This document shows positions 34,344 through 43,569 of a DNA stretch of 64,000 bases, piece after piece. The position numbers were made by a program, and so were the translations under genes. Numbering within the stretch: the first letter of the stretch is position 1; each line of letters begins with the position of its first letter. The notes below the pieces were generated by a model. The model was not told the DNA's origin, ran no database searches, and saw only the letters and a program-made list of their open reading frames with translations. This stretch comes from Burkholderia anthina. GTDB taxonomy: Bacteria; Pseudomonadota; Gammaproteobacteria; Burkholderiales; Burkholderiaceae. The DNA is taken from contig NZ_LNJP01000003.1 in assembly GCF_001547525.1 (NCBI RefSeq), positions 1 through 64,000 of the forward strand, read 5' to 3'.

Positions 34344-35704
34344 TTGCCGGAGGGGCCCGCGCCGCGCGGGGCGGCGCGCACGCCGAGCATCAGCGCCACG
34401 CCGCTCGCGACCAGCAGCGCGGCGAGCAGGTACACGGCGAGATCCATGCTGCCCGTGCGCGTGCGGATCATCCCGATCACCCACGGGCTGACGATGCCGC
34501 TCGTGATCCCGATGCTGCTGATCAGCGCGATCCCGGCCGCGGCCGCGTTGCCGGACAGATAGCGGGTCGGCACGGCCCAGAAGATCGGCAGCGCGGCGAA
34601 GATCAGCGTCGCCGCGATCGACAGGCACGCGAGCATCGCAGCGAAGCTGTGCAGATGCAGCGTCAGCGCCGCGAGTGCGAGGCCGCCGCCGATCGTGCAG
34701 CACGCGAAGTGCTTGCGGCGCTCGCCGGTGCGGTCCGAGCGGCGCGCGATCAGCACCAGCCCCACCGCGCCCACCGCATTCGGCACGACCGTGTAGAGGC
34801 TCACGGCGACGACGTCGGTCATGCCGAAGTCGCGGATCATCAGCGGCATCCAGAAGTTGAGCGTCAGCGACGCGCAGGTCAGCGAGAAATAGATGAACGC
34901 GAACAGGTACACGCGCGGGTTCGCGAGCGCGGCCATCACGCTGCGCCCGTCGTGCGCGCCGCCGGGTGCTTGGCCTTCTGCGCACAGCGCGGCGACGCGC
35001 GCCTTTTCGTCGGCCGTCAGCCACGTGGCGTCCCGCGGCCGGTCGACGAGCAACGTGAACGCGGCGAACGCGAGCAGGATCGCCGGCGCGCCTTCGATCG
35101 CGAACATCCATTGCCAGCCGTGCAGCCCGAGCACGCCGCTCATGTCGCGCATGATCCAGCCGGACAACAGCCCGCCGAGCACGCCGGCCACCGCGACGCC
35201 CGCGAAGAACACCGAGATCGCCGCCGCCCGCCGGTTCGCGGGAAACCAGTAGGTCAGGTACAGCACGATGCCGGGGAAGAAGCCGGCCTCGAACACGCCG
35301 AGCAGGAAGCGCAGCACGTAGAAATGCGACGGCTGCGACACGAACATCATCCCGGTCGACGCGAGGCCCCACAGCAGCATGATCCGCGTGAACGTGCGGC
35401 GCGCGCCGAACCGCGCGAGCAGCATGTTGCTCGGCACTTCGCAGAACACGTAGCCGACGTAGAACACCGCGGCGCCAAGGCCGTACATCGCGTCGCTGAA
35501 GCCGAGATCGTGCTTCATCTGCAACTGCGCGAAGCCGATGTTGATGCGGTCGAGAAACGACACGACGTAGCAGAGGAACAGGAACGGAACGATCCGCCAC
35601 GCGATCTTGCGGAACAGCAGCGCGTCGCCGATTGCGGAGTCGGATACGGAAGCCGAAGCGCTCGCGTGCGCGAGCGTCGCTTCGGCGGGAAGCGATTGGG
35701 GCAT
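34340..35704 (-). CDS. MFS transporter, ACS type
   Basis: This 454-residue inner-membrane protein has about 12 hydrophobic segments. WRIVPFLFLCYVVSFLDRIN, the GLGAAVFYVGYVFCEVPSNM segment and FGARRTFTRIMLLWG are typical of the anion:cation symporter group that imports organic acids. The ATG at 35704 is chosen because TTTGGAG lies six bases upstream. It is followed leftward only by the convergent SDR, so it may serve the metallo-beta-lactamase-fold enzyme behind it. Confidence 0.9.
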   Translation of the reverse strand: MPQSLPAEATLAHASASASVSDSAIGDALLFRKIAWRIVPFLFLCYVVSFLDRINIGFAQLQMKHDLGFSDAMYGLGAAVFYVGYVFCEVPSNMLLARFGARRTFTRIMLLWGLASTGMMFVSQPSHFYVLRFLLGVFEAGFFPGIVLYLTYWFPANRRAAAISVFFAGVAVAGVLGGLLSGWIMRDMSGVLGLHGWQWMFAIEGAPAILLAFAAFTLLVDRPRDATWLTADEKARVAALCAEGQAPGGAHDGRSVMAALANPRVYLFAFIYFSLTCASLTLNFWMPLMIRDFGMTDVVAVSLYTVVPNAVGAVGLVLIARRSDRTGERRKHFACCTIGGGLALAALTLHLHSFAAMLACLSIAATLIFAALPIFWAVPTRYLSGNAAAAGIALISSIGITSGIVSPWVIGMIRTRTGSMDLAVYLLAALLVASGVALMLGVRAAPRGAGPSGN

Positions 35705-35840
35705 GTCTCTCTCCAAACGGGCCGCGCGATGTCGAGCGCGCGGCAGTCTCCGAGGGCGTGCGTGCGCCCTGCTTTCTTGTGAGACCGGATACGGCCGCCG
35801 GCTCCGCGGCGCGATGCCGCCGCGAATGCCGCAACCGTCA

Positions 35841-35879
35841 GGGAAACGGCGGCGCGGTCATCTGAACACCGCGCCGCCG
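35841..35879 (-). terminator. Terminator-like hairpin after the MBL-fold gene
   Basis: A perfect 12-bp stem (CGGCGGCGCGGT at 35847-35858 with its complement at 35868-35879) with a 9-base loop lies 12 bases past the MBL-fold stop on the minus strand. It is followed there by GTTTCCCT, a weak U-tract. Confidence 0.6.
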
Positions 35880-35890
35880 CCTTGAGCCAT

Positions 35891-36850
35891 TCACTCCTGG
35901 AGCGCGGCCCACATTTCCTTGTCGCGCTGCGCGGTCCAGATACGCGGATGCGCGATGCCGCTCGCTTCGTCGAACGCGCGCGACACGTCGAACGGCAAAC
36001 AGTGTTCGTAGATGAACACGTGGCCGAACTTCGGGTCCATCGCCTCGCGCGTGAGCGCCATCGCCGCCTTCAGGTCGAGATTGCGCTCGACGGCCTTGCG
36101 GCCCTGCGCGAGCAGCGTCGTGACGAAATCCTTCGTGTAGTCGAGGCCCTTGTTCACTTCGGCCGGATTCAGCAGCGCGGGGCCGCGGCCCGGCACGAGC
36201 TTTTCCGCGCCCAGCGCGCGCAGCGCCTCGAGCGTGGCCGGCCACTGTTCGAGCTGCGCGTCGCCGCAATAGCACGCGGCGTCGTATTCGACGAGATCGC
36301 CGGAGAACAGCACCTTCTGCGACGGCAGCCAGACGATCGTGTCGCCCTTCGTGTGGCCCGAGCCGACGTGCATGATCTTCACTTCGAGCTTGCCGAGAAA
36401 CAGCGTGATCTCGCGCTCGAACACGAGCGTCGGCCACGTCAGCCCCGGCACCGTCTCGACGCCGGCGAACAGGCGTGGGAAGCGCTCGATCTCCGACTTC
36501 ATGTCGGCTTCGCCGCGCTCGACGATCATCTCGTACGTGCCGCGGCTCGCGATCACGTGCTGCGCGCCTTCGGCGAAATACGCGGACGCGCCGAGCACGC
36601 GCACCGCGTGGTAATGCGACAGCACCACGTGCTTGATCGGCTTGTCGGTCACGCTGCGGATCCTCGCGATCAGGTCCTGCGCCATCGCGGGCGTCGCGGT
36701 CGTGTCGACGATCAGCACGCTGTCGTCGCCGATGATCACGCCGGAGTTCGGATCGCCTTCGGCTGTGTACGCGTACGCGTTCTCGGACAGCTTCGTCCAG
36801 GTGACTTTCTTCTCTTCCAGATCGGCTTGGGAGGCGAATGCTTTGGCCAT
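35891..36850 (-). CDS. Metallo-beta-lactamase-fold hydrolase with altered metal motif
   Basis: The product has 319 residues. The usual HxHxDH is SHYHAVRVLG: His79 and His81 are kept, but the Asp and following His are Val83 and Arg84. Later ligands are present (GSGHTKGDT; FSGDLVEYD). One metal site should survive while the second is probably lost or changed, so the reaction is uncertain. The start at 36850 (MAKAFASQAD) is preferred over an in-frame ATG 60 bases upstream because the fold begins just after it. It is divergent from the double IclR regulator, which probably controls it. Confidence 0.82.
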   Translation of the reverse strand: MAKAFASQADLEEKKVTWTKLSENAYAYTAEGDPNSGVIIGDDSVLIVDTTATPAMAQDLIARIRSVTDKPIKHVVLSHYHAVRVLGASAYFAEGAQHVIASRGTYEMIVERGEADMKSEIERFPRLFAGVETVPGLTWPTLVFEREITLFLGKLEVKIMHVGSGHTKGDTIVWLPSQKVLFSGDLVEYDAACYCGDAQLEQWPATLEALRALGAEKLVPGRGPALLNPAEVNKGLDYTKDFVTTLLAQGRKAVERNLDLKAAMALTREAMDPKFGHVFIYEHCLPFDVSRAFDEASGIAHPRIWTAQRDKEMWAALQE

Positions 36851-36915
36851 TGTGCGTTCCGTGGCTGCGAGCCATGTGTTGAGGGGAATGAGCGGATCAT
36901 CTGCCCGCATCGAAT

Positions 36916-36932
36916 ATTTGTCAATGGCAAAT
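36916..36932. promoter_or_regulatory. Short dyad between the MBL-fold and double IclR genes
   Basis: ATTTG (36916-36920) and CAAAT (36928-36932) are perfect inverted arms seven bases apart, in an AT-rich patch of the divergent promoter region. It is a candidate regulator site, but weak by itself. Confidence 0.3.
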
Positions 36933-37027
36933 GCACTTGCTATTGTCTAATACGGGTAAACCTGCGGGCTGGCGCGAGAAATGGCGTCGGATACCATGCG
37001 GGGTTTCGTCAACGGAAGAATCATCGC

Positions 37028-38677
37028 GTGCAGAACCACGAAGTCAGCGCGGACGATGCGCCGCCCAAGGCGCAGCGCGGTATCCAGAGTGTCGAGGTCG
37101 GCGGCCGGCTGCTCGACGCGCTCGCGCGCCGGCGCAAGCCGCTCGGGCTGTCGGAGCTGGCCGCGGCGGCCGACCTCTCCACCGCGCAGGCGCACACCTA
37201 TCTCGTGAGCCTGACGCGGCTCGCGCTCGTGAAACGCGACGCGATCACCGGCAACTACGAGCCCGGCCCGCTGTCGCTGCGGCTCGGGCTGATGTCGATC
37301 GAGCGCCAGCCGGCCTATCGCGCGACGCTGCCGCATGCGGTGCGGCTCGCGGAAACGGTCGGCCTGAGCGTCGCGCTGTCGGTGCCAGGCGTGCTCGGCC
37401 CGACGATCGTGCGCATCGAGCACGGCGGCTATCCGTTGCACGTGAACCTGCACGTCGGTTCGGTGATGTCGCTCGACACGACGGCAACCGGCCGCGTGTT
37501 CCGCGCGTTCGGCGACGCCGCGCAACTCGACGCGATGGCGGCCAGCCAGGCCGGCGCGGGCGATACGCTCGCCGGCGCCGAACGCGAGCCGGCCGCGCCG
37601 GACGCCGATGCGCGGCACGTCGAACTCGACGCGATCCGCACCCGCGGCATCGACCGCAGCATCGACCGGCCCAGCCCCGGCGTCAGCGGGATGTGCGTGC
37701 CTGTTTTCGATGCACACGGGCGTCTGCAACTCGCGTTGACGGTGATCGGTTCGACGGGATCGATCGATGTCGACTGGAACGGGCCGATCGCGGCGGCCTT
37801 GCGCGACGCGGCGCGTCAGGCGACCGCGTCGCTCGGCGCGGTGGATGCGGAACCGACGCCCGCGCCGGCGTTGGCCGCGGCGCGCGTGCCGCCCGCGCTC
37901 GCCGACGACGCGAAAGCGCAACGCGGGATCAATGCCCTCGACAGCACCGGCGACTTGCTGCTCGCGCTGGTCTCGGCGGGCCGCGCGCTGCCGCTGCGCG
38001 ATCTCGCGACGGCGGCCGGCATGCCGGCCGCGAAGGCGTTTCCGCATCTCGTCAGCCTGCAGAAGATCGGCCTGCTGAGCCGCGACGACGCCGGCTGCTT
38101 CGACGGCGGCCCGCTCGCGCAGGCGCTCGGCCTGATCGCGATGCAGCGCGTATCGCCGACGCGCGACGCGGAAGCCGAGATCGTCGCGCTCGCCGGTGCG
38201 ACCGACATGAGCGTGGCCGCCGCGACGCTCGGGCCGCTCGGGCCGACCGTGATCCGGCTCGAGGAATCGGCGCGGCCGCAGCACGTGAGCCTGCAGGTGG
38301 GCACCGTGATGTCGCTCGTCAATACGGCGATCGGGCGGATTTTCGCGTCCGGCATGTCCGACGACGTGCTGGCCGATCTGCTCGCCAACGAGCCCGTGCG
38401 CCTCGCCGGCGCGTCCGCCGCACCCGACGACGCGGCGTTCCGCGCACGGCTCGCGGCGATCCGCGCGGACGAACTCGATTTCGCGTTCGACGCGCCGGTG
38501 CCGGGCATCGGGACGATCGCCGCGCCCGTGTTCGATCACACCGGCAGCATCCGGCTGGTGATCGCGATCATCGGCTCGTCGCGCGGCTTCCCGCGAGGGC
38601 CGGACAGCGAGCTGGCGCGGACGCTGCGGGCGGCGACGCGGCGGCTATCGTGGCGCTTCGGGTGGATCGGCCGGTAA
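37028..38677 (+). CDS. Double IclR regulator: two IclR modules fused in tandem
   Basis: The 549-residue product contains two full-length IclR units. Unit 1 (about 18-270) begins AQRGIQSVEVGGRLLDALAR with helix-turn-helix LGLSELAAAADLSTAQAHTY. Unit 2 (about 297-549) begins AQRGINALDSTGDLLLALVS with LPLRDLATAAGMPAAKAFPH. Each is followed by an effector domain with the matching segments LHVNLHVGSVMSLDTTATGRVF and QHVSLQVGTVMSLVNTAIGRIF. A normal IclR protein has one such unit of about 260 residues. The GTG start has GGAAG upstream. Its likely target is the divergent MBL-fold gene. Confidence 0.88.
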   Translation: MQNHEVSADDAPPKAQRGIQSVEVGGRLLDALARRRKPLGLSELAAAADLSTAQAHTYLVSLTRLALVKRDAITGNYEPGPLSLRLGLMSIERQPAYRATLPHAVRLAETVGLSVALSVPGVLGPTIVRIEHGGYPLHVNLHVGSVMSLDTTATGRVFRAFGDAAQLDAMAASQAGAGDTLAGAEREPAAPDADARHVELDAIRTRGIDRSIDRPSPGVSGMCVPVFDAHGRLQLALTVIGSTGSIDVDWNGPIAAALRDAARQATASLGAVDAEPTPAPALAAARVPPALADDAKAQRGINALDSTGDLLLALVSAGRALPLRDLATAAGMPAAKAFPHLVSLQKIGLLSRDDAGCFDGGPLAQALGLIAMQRVSPTRDAEAEIVALAGATDMSVAAATLGPLGPTVIRLEESARPQHVSLQVGTVMSLVNTAIGRIFASGMSDDVLADLLANEPVRLAGASAAPDDAAFRARLAAIRADELDFAFDAPVPGIGTIAAPVFDHTGSIRLVIAIIGSSRGFPRGPDSELARTLRAATRRLSWRFGWIGR

Positions 38678-38726
38678 TCGCGCCCTTTTCCCGAACGTAC
38701 GCTCGAATCCCTTTCTTTCTCCCCGT

Positions 38727-38748
38727 GAGGCCGTGCCGGCACGGCCTC
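38727..38748. terminator. Perfect 22-base palindrome after the double IclR gene
   Basis: GAGGCCGTGCC (38727-38737) is directly followed by its complement GGCACGGCCTC, 50 bases past the stop. Its position suits a transcript end, but no T-run follows on either strand. Confidence 0.4.
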
Positions 38749-38785
38749 GTCACGCCTATCCGATACGCCCGGGCAGCCGATATTC

Positions 38786-38805
38786 ATGTTGCGCGGCAGC
38801 AACAT
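38786..38805. promoter_or_regulatory. Inverted repeat upstream of the 47-residue gene
   Basis: ATGTTGC (38786-38792) and GCAACAT (38799-38805) are perfect arms with a six-base spacer, about 35 bases upstream of the predicted -35. It could be an activator or repressor site. Confidence 0.35.
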
Positions 38806-38840
38806 AAACTGTCAGAAATTCTCATATAACGAAATCGAAT

Positions 38841-38884
38841 TTCACAAAGCGGTGACGTTTCGCTATGATTAGGGTTATCCCTAA
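38841..38884 (+). promoter_or_regulatory. Predicted sigma-70 promoter with a palindrome at the start site
   Basis: TTCACA (38841-38846) and TATGAT (38864-38869) are separated by 17 bases, close to consensus. A perfect palindrome TTAGGG-TTAT-CCCTAA (38869-38884) covers the expected transcription start, a position where a bound protein would block initiation. The 47-residue gene starts 26 bases later. Confidence 0.55.
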
Positions 38885-38909
38885 CTCGCCACCTATATGG
38901 GGCTTCGTC

Positions 38910-39053
38910 ATGCAAACGTCTAATGTCTCCGATCGTTCCACCCAATCCACTGGCTGGCTCGCACGCGTTGGCGAGCTGCTGGCAGAGGCCTGGGCGCTGC
39001 ACCTCGAGAACTGCGAAGTCATCGCTGAAGCACACGCGCGCCTGCCCCGCTGA
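38910..39053 (+). CDS. Small protein of unknown function (47 residues)
   Basis: It starts MQTSNVSDRSTQSTGWLARV and continues GELLAEAWALHLENCEVIAE, ending AHARLPR. The second half is predicted to be an amphipathic helix with alternating acidic and aliphatic residues; there is no signal peptide. It lies behind a near-consensus promoter with an overlapping palindrome, which is the best evidence that it is expressed. TGGGG is only a weak ribosome binding site. An ATG at 38865 in frame overlaps the -10 and is not a credible start. I recognise no family. Confidence 0.5.
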   Translation: MQTSNVSDRSTQSTGWLARVGELLAEAWALHLENCEVIAEAHARLPR

Positions 39054-39479
39054 GCTGGCAGCCGGATTGCCGGCCGCCGGAGCGCCGGCCGCCTGATTCG
39101 CTTGCGCTGACGCACGCCGGCAGCGGCTGTTGCCGCGCCGGTCGTGTAGCAAGAGGCCCGGCGCGCCCTGCCGAACACGCTCACCGCGCGGCGAGCGTTT
39201 CAAGATCGTCTTGAGAGGCCTTGTTTCAGGCCGATACCGGCGCCGATTCATCCGTTATCGGCGCGGATTGCTGTAAACCGGTCGCTTCGGCGAGAAACCA
39301 TACCCCGTCGGCGCGCGATTGTGCCCGGCCATCGCGGACGGAAGATTCATCCGTTTTCGTGTAACCGCGGGCCCTTTCCCCGGCGAGCCCTCCCTGTCGG
39401 CCCTGCGCCGGTTTCCTCCGCGCAAGCGCCGCGCCGCATCGCCGCCCGCCGCGACGACGGCCTCGCCAGCAATTCCCCG
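39054..39479. other. Intergenic region with a direct repeat, no supported gene
   Basis: In these 426 bases no frame on either strand has a convincing start and protein character. The left end has a GC-rich hairpin around 39069-39088 that could end the small gene. GATTCATCCGTT occurs twice in direct orientation, at 39245-39256 and 39344-39355. The rest shows nothing I can name. Confidence 0.4.
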
Positions 39480-39962
39480 TCACACCTGAATCGAAGGCAC
39501 GTCCTTCATGCACCGCAGCGCGAACATCGAGCGGCTATGCCGGATGCTCGAAATCCGGTACAGCTTTTCCCGCAGAAAGCGTTCGTAGCCGGCCGTGCCG
39601 TCCACCGCCACCTTGATCCAGTAGTCGTATTCGCCCGACACGAGATACGCCTCGAGCACCTCCGGCAGCGCCGCCAGTTCGGCGCCGAAGCGCGCCAGCG
39701 CGTCGTCCTCGTGGCGATCGAGCGTGACTTCGAGGATCACGATGTCCGCGTAGCCGAGCTTGCGCTGGTTGACCAGCGCGACATAGCCGTCGATATAGCC
39801 GTCGAGTTCGAGTTGCCGCGTGCGGTTCCAGCAGGCAGTGGTCGACATGCCGATCTGTTCGGCGAGTTCGGCATTCGACAGGCGCGCATTTTTCTGCAAT
39901 GCACCGAGGATCTTGCGGTCCTGATTGTCGAGCGTTTTCGGCGTGCGTTCGCGGGTAGCCAT
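39480..39962 (-). CDS. Lrp/AsnC-family regulator
   Basis: This 160-residue regulator has an N-terminal helix-turn-helix (about 10-60; LDNQDRKILGALQKNARLSN then MSTTACWNRTRQLELDGYI) and a C-terminal RAM domain with the GEYDYWIKVAV and RISSIRHSRSMFAL segments that bind amino acids in octamers. It is divergent from a LysE-type exporter, a classic pairing in which the regulator senses an amino acid and turns on its export. Confidence 0.92.
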   Translation of the reverse strand: MATRERTPKTLDNQDRKILGALQKNARLSNAELAEQIGMSTTACWNRTRQLELDGYIDGYVALVNQRKLGYADIVILEVTLDRHEDDALARFGAELAALPEVLEAYLVSGEYDYWIKVAVDGTAGYERFLREKLYRISSIRHSRSMFALRCMKDVPSIQV

Positions 39963-40246
39963 GGCGAGAAGAATCTTCTACTGAAAAACCCGATTCTATC
40001 TGAACGCCATTCCGGTTTCAGCGCCGTTTTACTGGAAAACAGGAAGCCTTTTAACCGGGCCGCTTGATACATTTTCTCCATGCCTGCTGCCCGGCACGCT
40101 CCCCGCGATCACCCGTCGCAGCGGGACGCACGGCCGCAATCACGAGTTGCGGCGCCGGCCGGCAGGCATGCGATTCCCCGCCGCCCGCACGCCTATCCGA
40201 CCGCGTGCGGGGCCGGTGCCTGCTTCCCCGTTCCTTGCCAGTCCGT

Positions 40247-40903
40247 ATGTCGTTCAAGCTTTATCTGTCGTTCCTCGCCGCTTCCGTCGTCCTCATCTAT
40301 GCGCCCGGCCCCGTCAACCTGCTCACGATGAACCAGGCGTTGCGCACCGGCTGGCGCCGCGCGCTGCCGTGTGTCTGGGGCGGCACGCTCGCCGTGCTGC
40401 TGCAACTCGCGCTGACCGCGCTGTGCCTGAATTCGCTGGTCCACCTCGACGAACATGCGCTGACCGTGCTGCGCTGGGCCGGCGCCGCGTATCTCGTCTG
40501 GCTCGGCGGCAAGCAATGGCTGAGCCGCACGCCGGCCGGCGCAGCCGCGGCACCGGCCGACACCGGCGCCGCAACGGCAAGCGCCGCGCCGGACACCGAC
40601 AGCGGGCGCGCGCTGTTCTGGCGCGGCGTCGCGACTTCCGGGCTGAACCCGAAGACGCTGCTGTTCTTTCCGTCGTTCTTTCCGCAGTTCATCAGCCCGA
40701 ACGCGGACTGGAGCCTGAACCTTCAATACCTGCTGCTCGCCGCGACGTTCGCGCTGCTGTTCGCGGGCGGCGTCGCGTCGATGGCGCTGTTCTCGCACCG
40801 GCTGAGCCGCGCGTTGCAGCGGCCGGCGCGGATGCGCGCGATGAATCGCGTGACGGGCGGGCTGCTCGTCGGGATGGGCGCGATCATGGTCGGCTGGAAC
40901 TGA
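40247..40903 (+). CDS. LysE/RhtB-family amino-acid exporter
   Basis: The 218-residue inner-membrane protein has about six hydrophobic segments. The N-terminal YAPGPVNLLTMNQALRTGWRR (family PGPxxL/N motif) and GLNPKTLLFFPSFFPQFIS in the middle are diagnostic. It exports amino acids or related metabolites. The ATG at 40247 (MSFKLYLSFL) begins the first membrane helix; longer readings add low-quality sequence. Divergent Lrp/AsnC gene at 285 bases. Confidence 0.92.
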   Translation: MSFKLYLSFLAASVVLIYAPGPVNLLTMNQALRTGWRRALPCVWGGTLAVLLQLALTALCLNSLVHLDEHALTVLRWAGAAYLVWLGGKQWLSRTPAGAAAAPADTGAATASAAPDTDSGRALFWRGVATSGLNPKTLLFFPSFFPQFISPNADWSLNLQYLLLAATFALLFAGGVASMALFSHRLSRALQRPARMRAMNRVTGGLLVGMGAIMVGWN

Positions 40904-40978
40904 GAACCGCCGACGCGTTCGTTTCCACGCGACCGCGACACCCCGCACCGGCGACGACGCCGCCAGTACAATCGCGCG

Positions 40979-41410
40979 ATGTCCGAATTACTCACTTACG
41001 GCGGCCTGTTCGCCGTGTCGATGGTCGCCGCGACCCTGTTTCCGCTCCAGTCCGAAGCCGTGCTCGCCGGCCTGCTGCTCGCCGGGCGCGAACCCGTGTG
41101 GGCGCTGGTGCTGGTCGCGAGCATCGGCAATGTCGCCGGCTCGGCGATCAACTGGGCGCTCGGGCGCGGCATCGAGCACTTCCGCGAGCGCCGCTGGTTT
41201 CCGGTCAAGCCGTCCGCGCTCGCGCGCGCCGAGCGCTGGTATGCACGCTACGGCCGCTGGTCGCTGCTGCTGAGCTGGGCGCCGGTGATCGGCGATCCGC
41301 TGACGATGATCGCCGGCGTGCTGCGCGAGCCGCTGCCGACCTTTCTCGTCATCGTGACGATCGCGAAGGTCGGCCGCTATCTGGCCGTCGCGTGGGTCGT
41401 CACGCACTGA
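40979..41410 (+). CDS. YqaA-like small VTT-domain membrane protein
   Basis: This 143-residue inner-membrane protein has about four hydrophobic segments. FPLQSEAVLAGLLLAGREPV, VASIGNVAGSAINWALGRGI and the core motif SWAPVIGDPLTMIAGVLREP are those of the YqaA branch of the DedA/VTT superfamily, which may act in lipid or ion handling. It sits alone 75 bases after the LysE gene on the same strand. Confidence 0.88.
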   Translation: MSELLTYGGLFAVSMVAATLFPLQSEAVLAGLLLAGREPVWALVLVASIGNVAGSAINWALGRGIEHFRERRWFPVKPSALARAERWYARYGRWSLLLSWAPVIGDPLTMIAGVLREPLPTFLVIVTIAKVGRYLAVAWVVTH

Positions 41411-41549
41411 TCTCCGCCTCCCCCTCTCCTGCCTGCGGGCCCGTGATCCGCGACGCCCGCTAAAGATTTCGCGAAAGTTGCCGTATTAACGGGTCCACGA
41501 GCGGTGACGCGTGCGTTCCGCCTCCTCTCACTCCTACTCAGGATGTCTC

Positions 41550-43520
41550 ATGAGAATGACCCAATCGGGCCGAGTGAGCGTCGGCGCGCGTCTGGCCGCG
41601 CTGGCGTGCGCGCTCGTCGCCCTGCTGTTTACCGTGTTCGCGTGGACGCTCGCCCATTTCGCCGGCCAGCAGCTCGCCGACGAAGCGCATCGGCGGATCG
41701 ACGACAAGGAGCAGTCGATCCGCGCAATGGTCGACCTGTTCGACAAGGCGCTGAGCGCCGAAGCCAACCGCTCGATGTCGTTGTTCGCGAGCTTCCTGCC
41801 GGCCGATTTCTCGCTCGACCCGGCGCGCACCGTCGATATCGGCGGCGTCGCTGCGCCGACGCTGCTCGCGGGCGGCCAGCCGCTCGACCTCGACTACTCG
41901 ATTCCCGACCAGTTCCTGAAGAAAAGCGGCGCGATCGCGACGATCTTCGCGCGCGACGGCGACGATTTCGTGCGCATCACGACGTCGCTGAAGAAGCAGG
42001 ACGGCGCGCGCGCCGTCGGCACGAAGCTCGACCGCGCCGGCCCCGCATATGCGACGCTCGTCGCCGGGCGCAGCTACACGGGCCTCGCGAAGCTGTTCGG
42101 CCGGCCGTACATCACGCAGTACAAGCCGGTGACCGATGCGAGCGGCCGCGTGATCGGCGCGCTGTTCGTCGGCCTCGACATCGGCGCCGAGCTCAAGCTC
42201 GTCGAAGACGGCATCCGCTCGCTGAAGATCGGCGACAACGGCTACTACTTCGTGCTCGACGCATCGCAGGGGCCGTCGCGCGGCACCTTCGTCGTGCATC
42301 CCGACGCGGCGGGCCAACGGGCCGACGACACGCGCGCGCCCTACGCGCAGATGCTCGCGGCGGCCCAGGGGCGGCTCGCGTACACGTCGACCGACCCGGC
42401 CGCGCACGACGCCGGGCCGACCGCGAAATTCGTGTCCTTCACGACGATTCCGCAGTGGCAATGGCTCGTCGGCGGCATCGCGCTCGACGACGAACTGCTG
42501 GCCACGATGCGCGCCACCCGCAACCGCTTCCTGATGATCGGCGCCGCGCTCGTCGCGGCGTTCGCGATGCTGTTCGTCATCGTCGTGCGACGCGTCGTGA
42601 GCCGGCCGCTGGATGCCGCCGCCCGCGCGTCCGAGCGCTATGCGGCGGGCGATCTCAGCGTGCGCATCCGCGACGGCGCGGCCGCGCACGGCAGCGCGGG
42701 CAACGACGAGATCGGCCGGCTCGTGCAGGCGGTCGACGGGATCGGCGACGGCCTCGCGCGAATCGTCGCGCAGGTGCGCAACGGCGCGGCCGACATCGCG
42801 CACGGCACGGTCGGCATCGCGGCGGGCAGCAGCGACATCGCCGCGCGAATCGCGACGCAGGCGAGCAGCGTCGAGCAGACGGCCGCCAGCATGGAGCAGA
42901 TCACCGCCGCCGTGCAGCAGAGCGCCGAGCATGCGGCGCAAGCCAACGCGCTGGTCGCGGACGCATCGGCCGCCGCGACGAACGGCGACGCCGCGGTGCA
43001 GCGCGTGGTCGCGACGATGGACGACATCGGCCGCGCGACGCGCCGGATCGCGGAGATCACCGGCGCGATCGAAGGCATCGCGTTCCAGACCAACATCCTC
43101 GCGCTGAACGCGGCCGTCGAGGCCGCGCGCGCGGGCGAGCACGGCAAGGGCTTCGCGGTGGTCGCGGCCGAGGTGCGCGCGCTCGCGCAGCGCAGCGCGG
43201 CCGCGGTCAAGGAGATCGACGCGCTGAGCGCCGAATCGTCGACGACCGTCGAACAGGGTTACCGGATCGCGGACGCCGCGCGCGGCACGATGCGCGACAT
43301 CGTCGCGCGGGTCGACCAGGTGCGCACGCTGATCGGCGAGATCAGCGCCGCGTCGCGCGAGCAATCGACCGGCATCGAGCAGGTGAACCTGGCCGTCACG
43401 CAGATCGGCGAAGCGACGCAGCAGAATGCGACGCTGATCTCCGATGCCGAGCGCGCGGCCGTCGCGCTGCGCGAGCAGGCCGCGCAGCTGTCGGACGCCG
43501 TCAGCGTGTTCCGGCTCTGA
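41550..43520 (+). CDS. Methyl-accepting chemotaxis protein with periplasmic Cache domain
   Basis: The 656-residue product has a first membrane helix (about 14-36), a periplasmic Cache_3-Cache_2 domain (about 40-310; [20 protein letters not shown] is the core) and a second helix (about 323-343). A HAMP linker and the cytoplasmic signalling domain follow, with the hairpin tip [20 protein letters not shown]. The C-terminus (DAVSVFRL) has no CheR-binding pentapeptide. The Cache type suggests small carboxylate or amino-acid ligands. The ATG at 41550 follows AGGATGT. Confidence 0.94.
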   Translation: MRMTQSGRVSVGARLAALACALVALLFTVFAWTLAHFAGQQLADEAHRRIDDKEQSIRAMVDLFDKALSAEANRSMSLFASFLPADFSLDPARTVDIGGVAAPTLLAGGQPLDLDYSIPDQFLKKSGAIATIFARDGDDFVRITTSLKKQDGARAVGTKLDRAGPAYATLVAGRSYTGLAKLFGRPYITQYKPVTDASGRVIGALFVGLDIGAELKLVEDGIRSLKIGDNGYYFVLDASQGPSRGTFVVHPDAAGQRADDTRAPYAQMLAAAQGRLAYTSTDPAAHDAGPTAKFVSFTTIPQWQWLVGGIALDDELLATMRATRNRFLMIGAALVAAFAMLFVIVVRRVVSRPLDAAARASERYAAGDLSVRIRDGAAAHGSAGNDEIGRLVQAVDGIGDGLARIVAQVRNGAADIAHGTVGIAAGSSDIAARIATQASSVEQTAASMEQITAAVQQSAEHAAQANALVADASAAATNGDAAVQRVVATMDDIGRATRRIAEITGAIEGIAFQTNILALNAAVEAARAGEHGKGFAVVAAEVRALAQRSAAAVKEIDALSAESSTTVEQGYRIADAARGTMRDIVARVDQVRTLIGEISAASREQSTGIEQVNLAVTQIGEATQQNATLISDAERAAVALREQAAQLSDAVSVFRL

Positions 43521-43569
43521 CGCGGCGCGTGACGGACGCCCGATGATCGGCCACGGCCGGGCGCGCTGC

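Noticed and set aside
35882..37027. Extension of the double IclR frame leftward to about 930 codons
   Set aside because: This part is antisense to the MBL-fold gene and has no IclR features; the GTG at 37028 with its ribosome binding site is a better start.
38865..38909. Longer start for the 47-residue protein
   Set aside because: The upstream ATG lies inside the predicted -10 element and would not be in the transcript.
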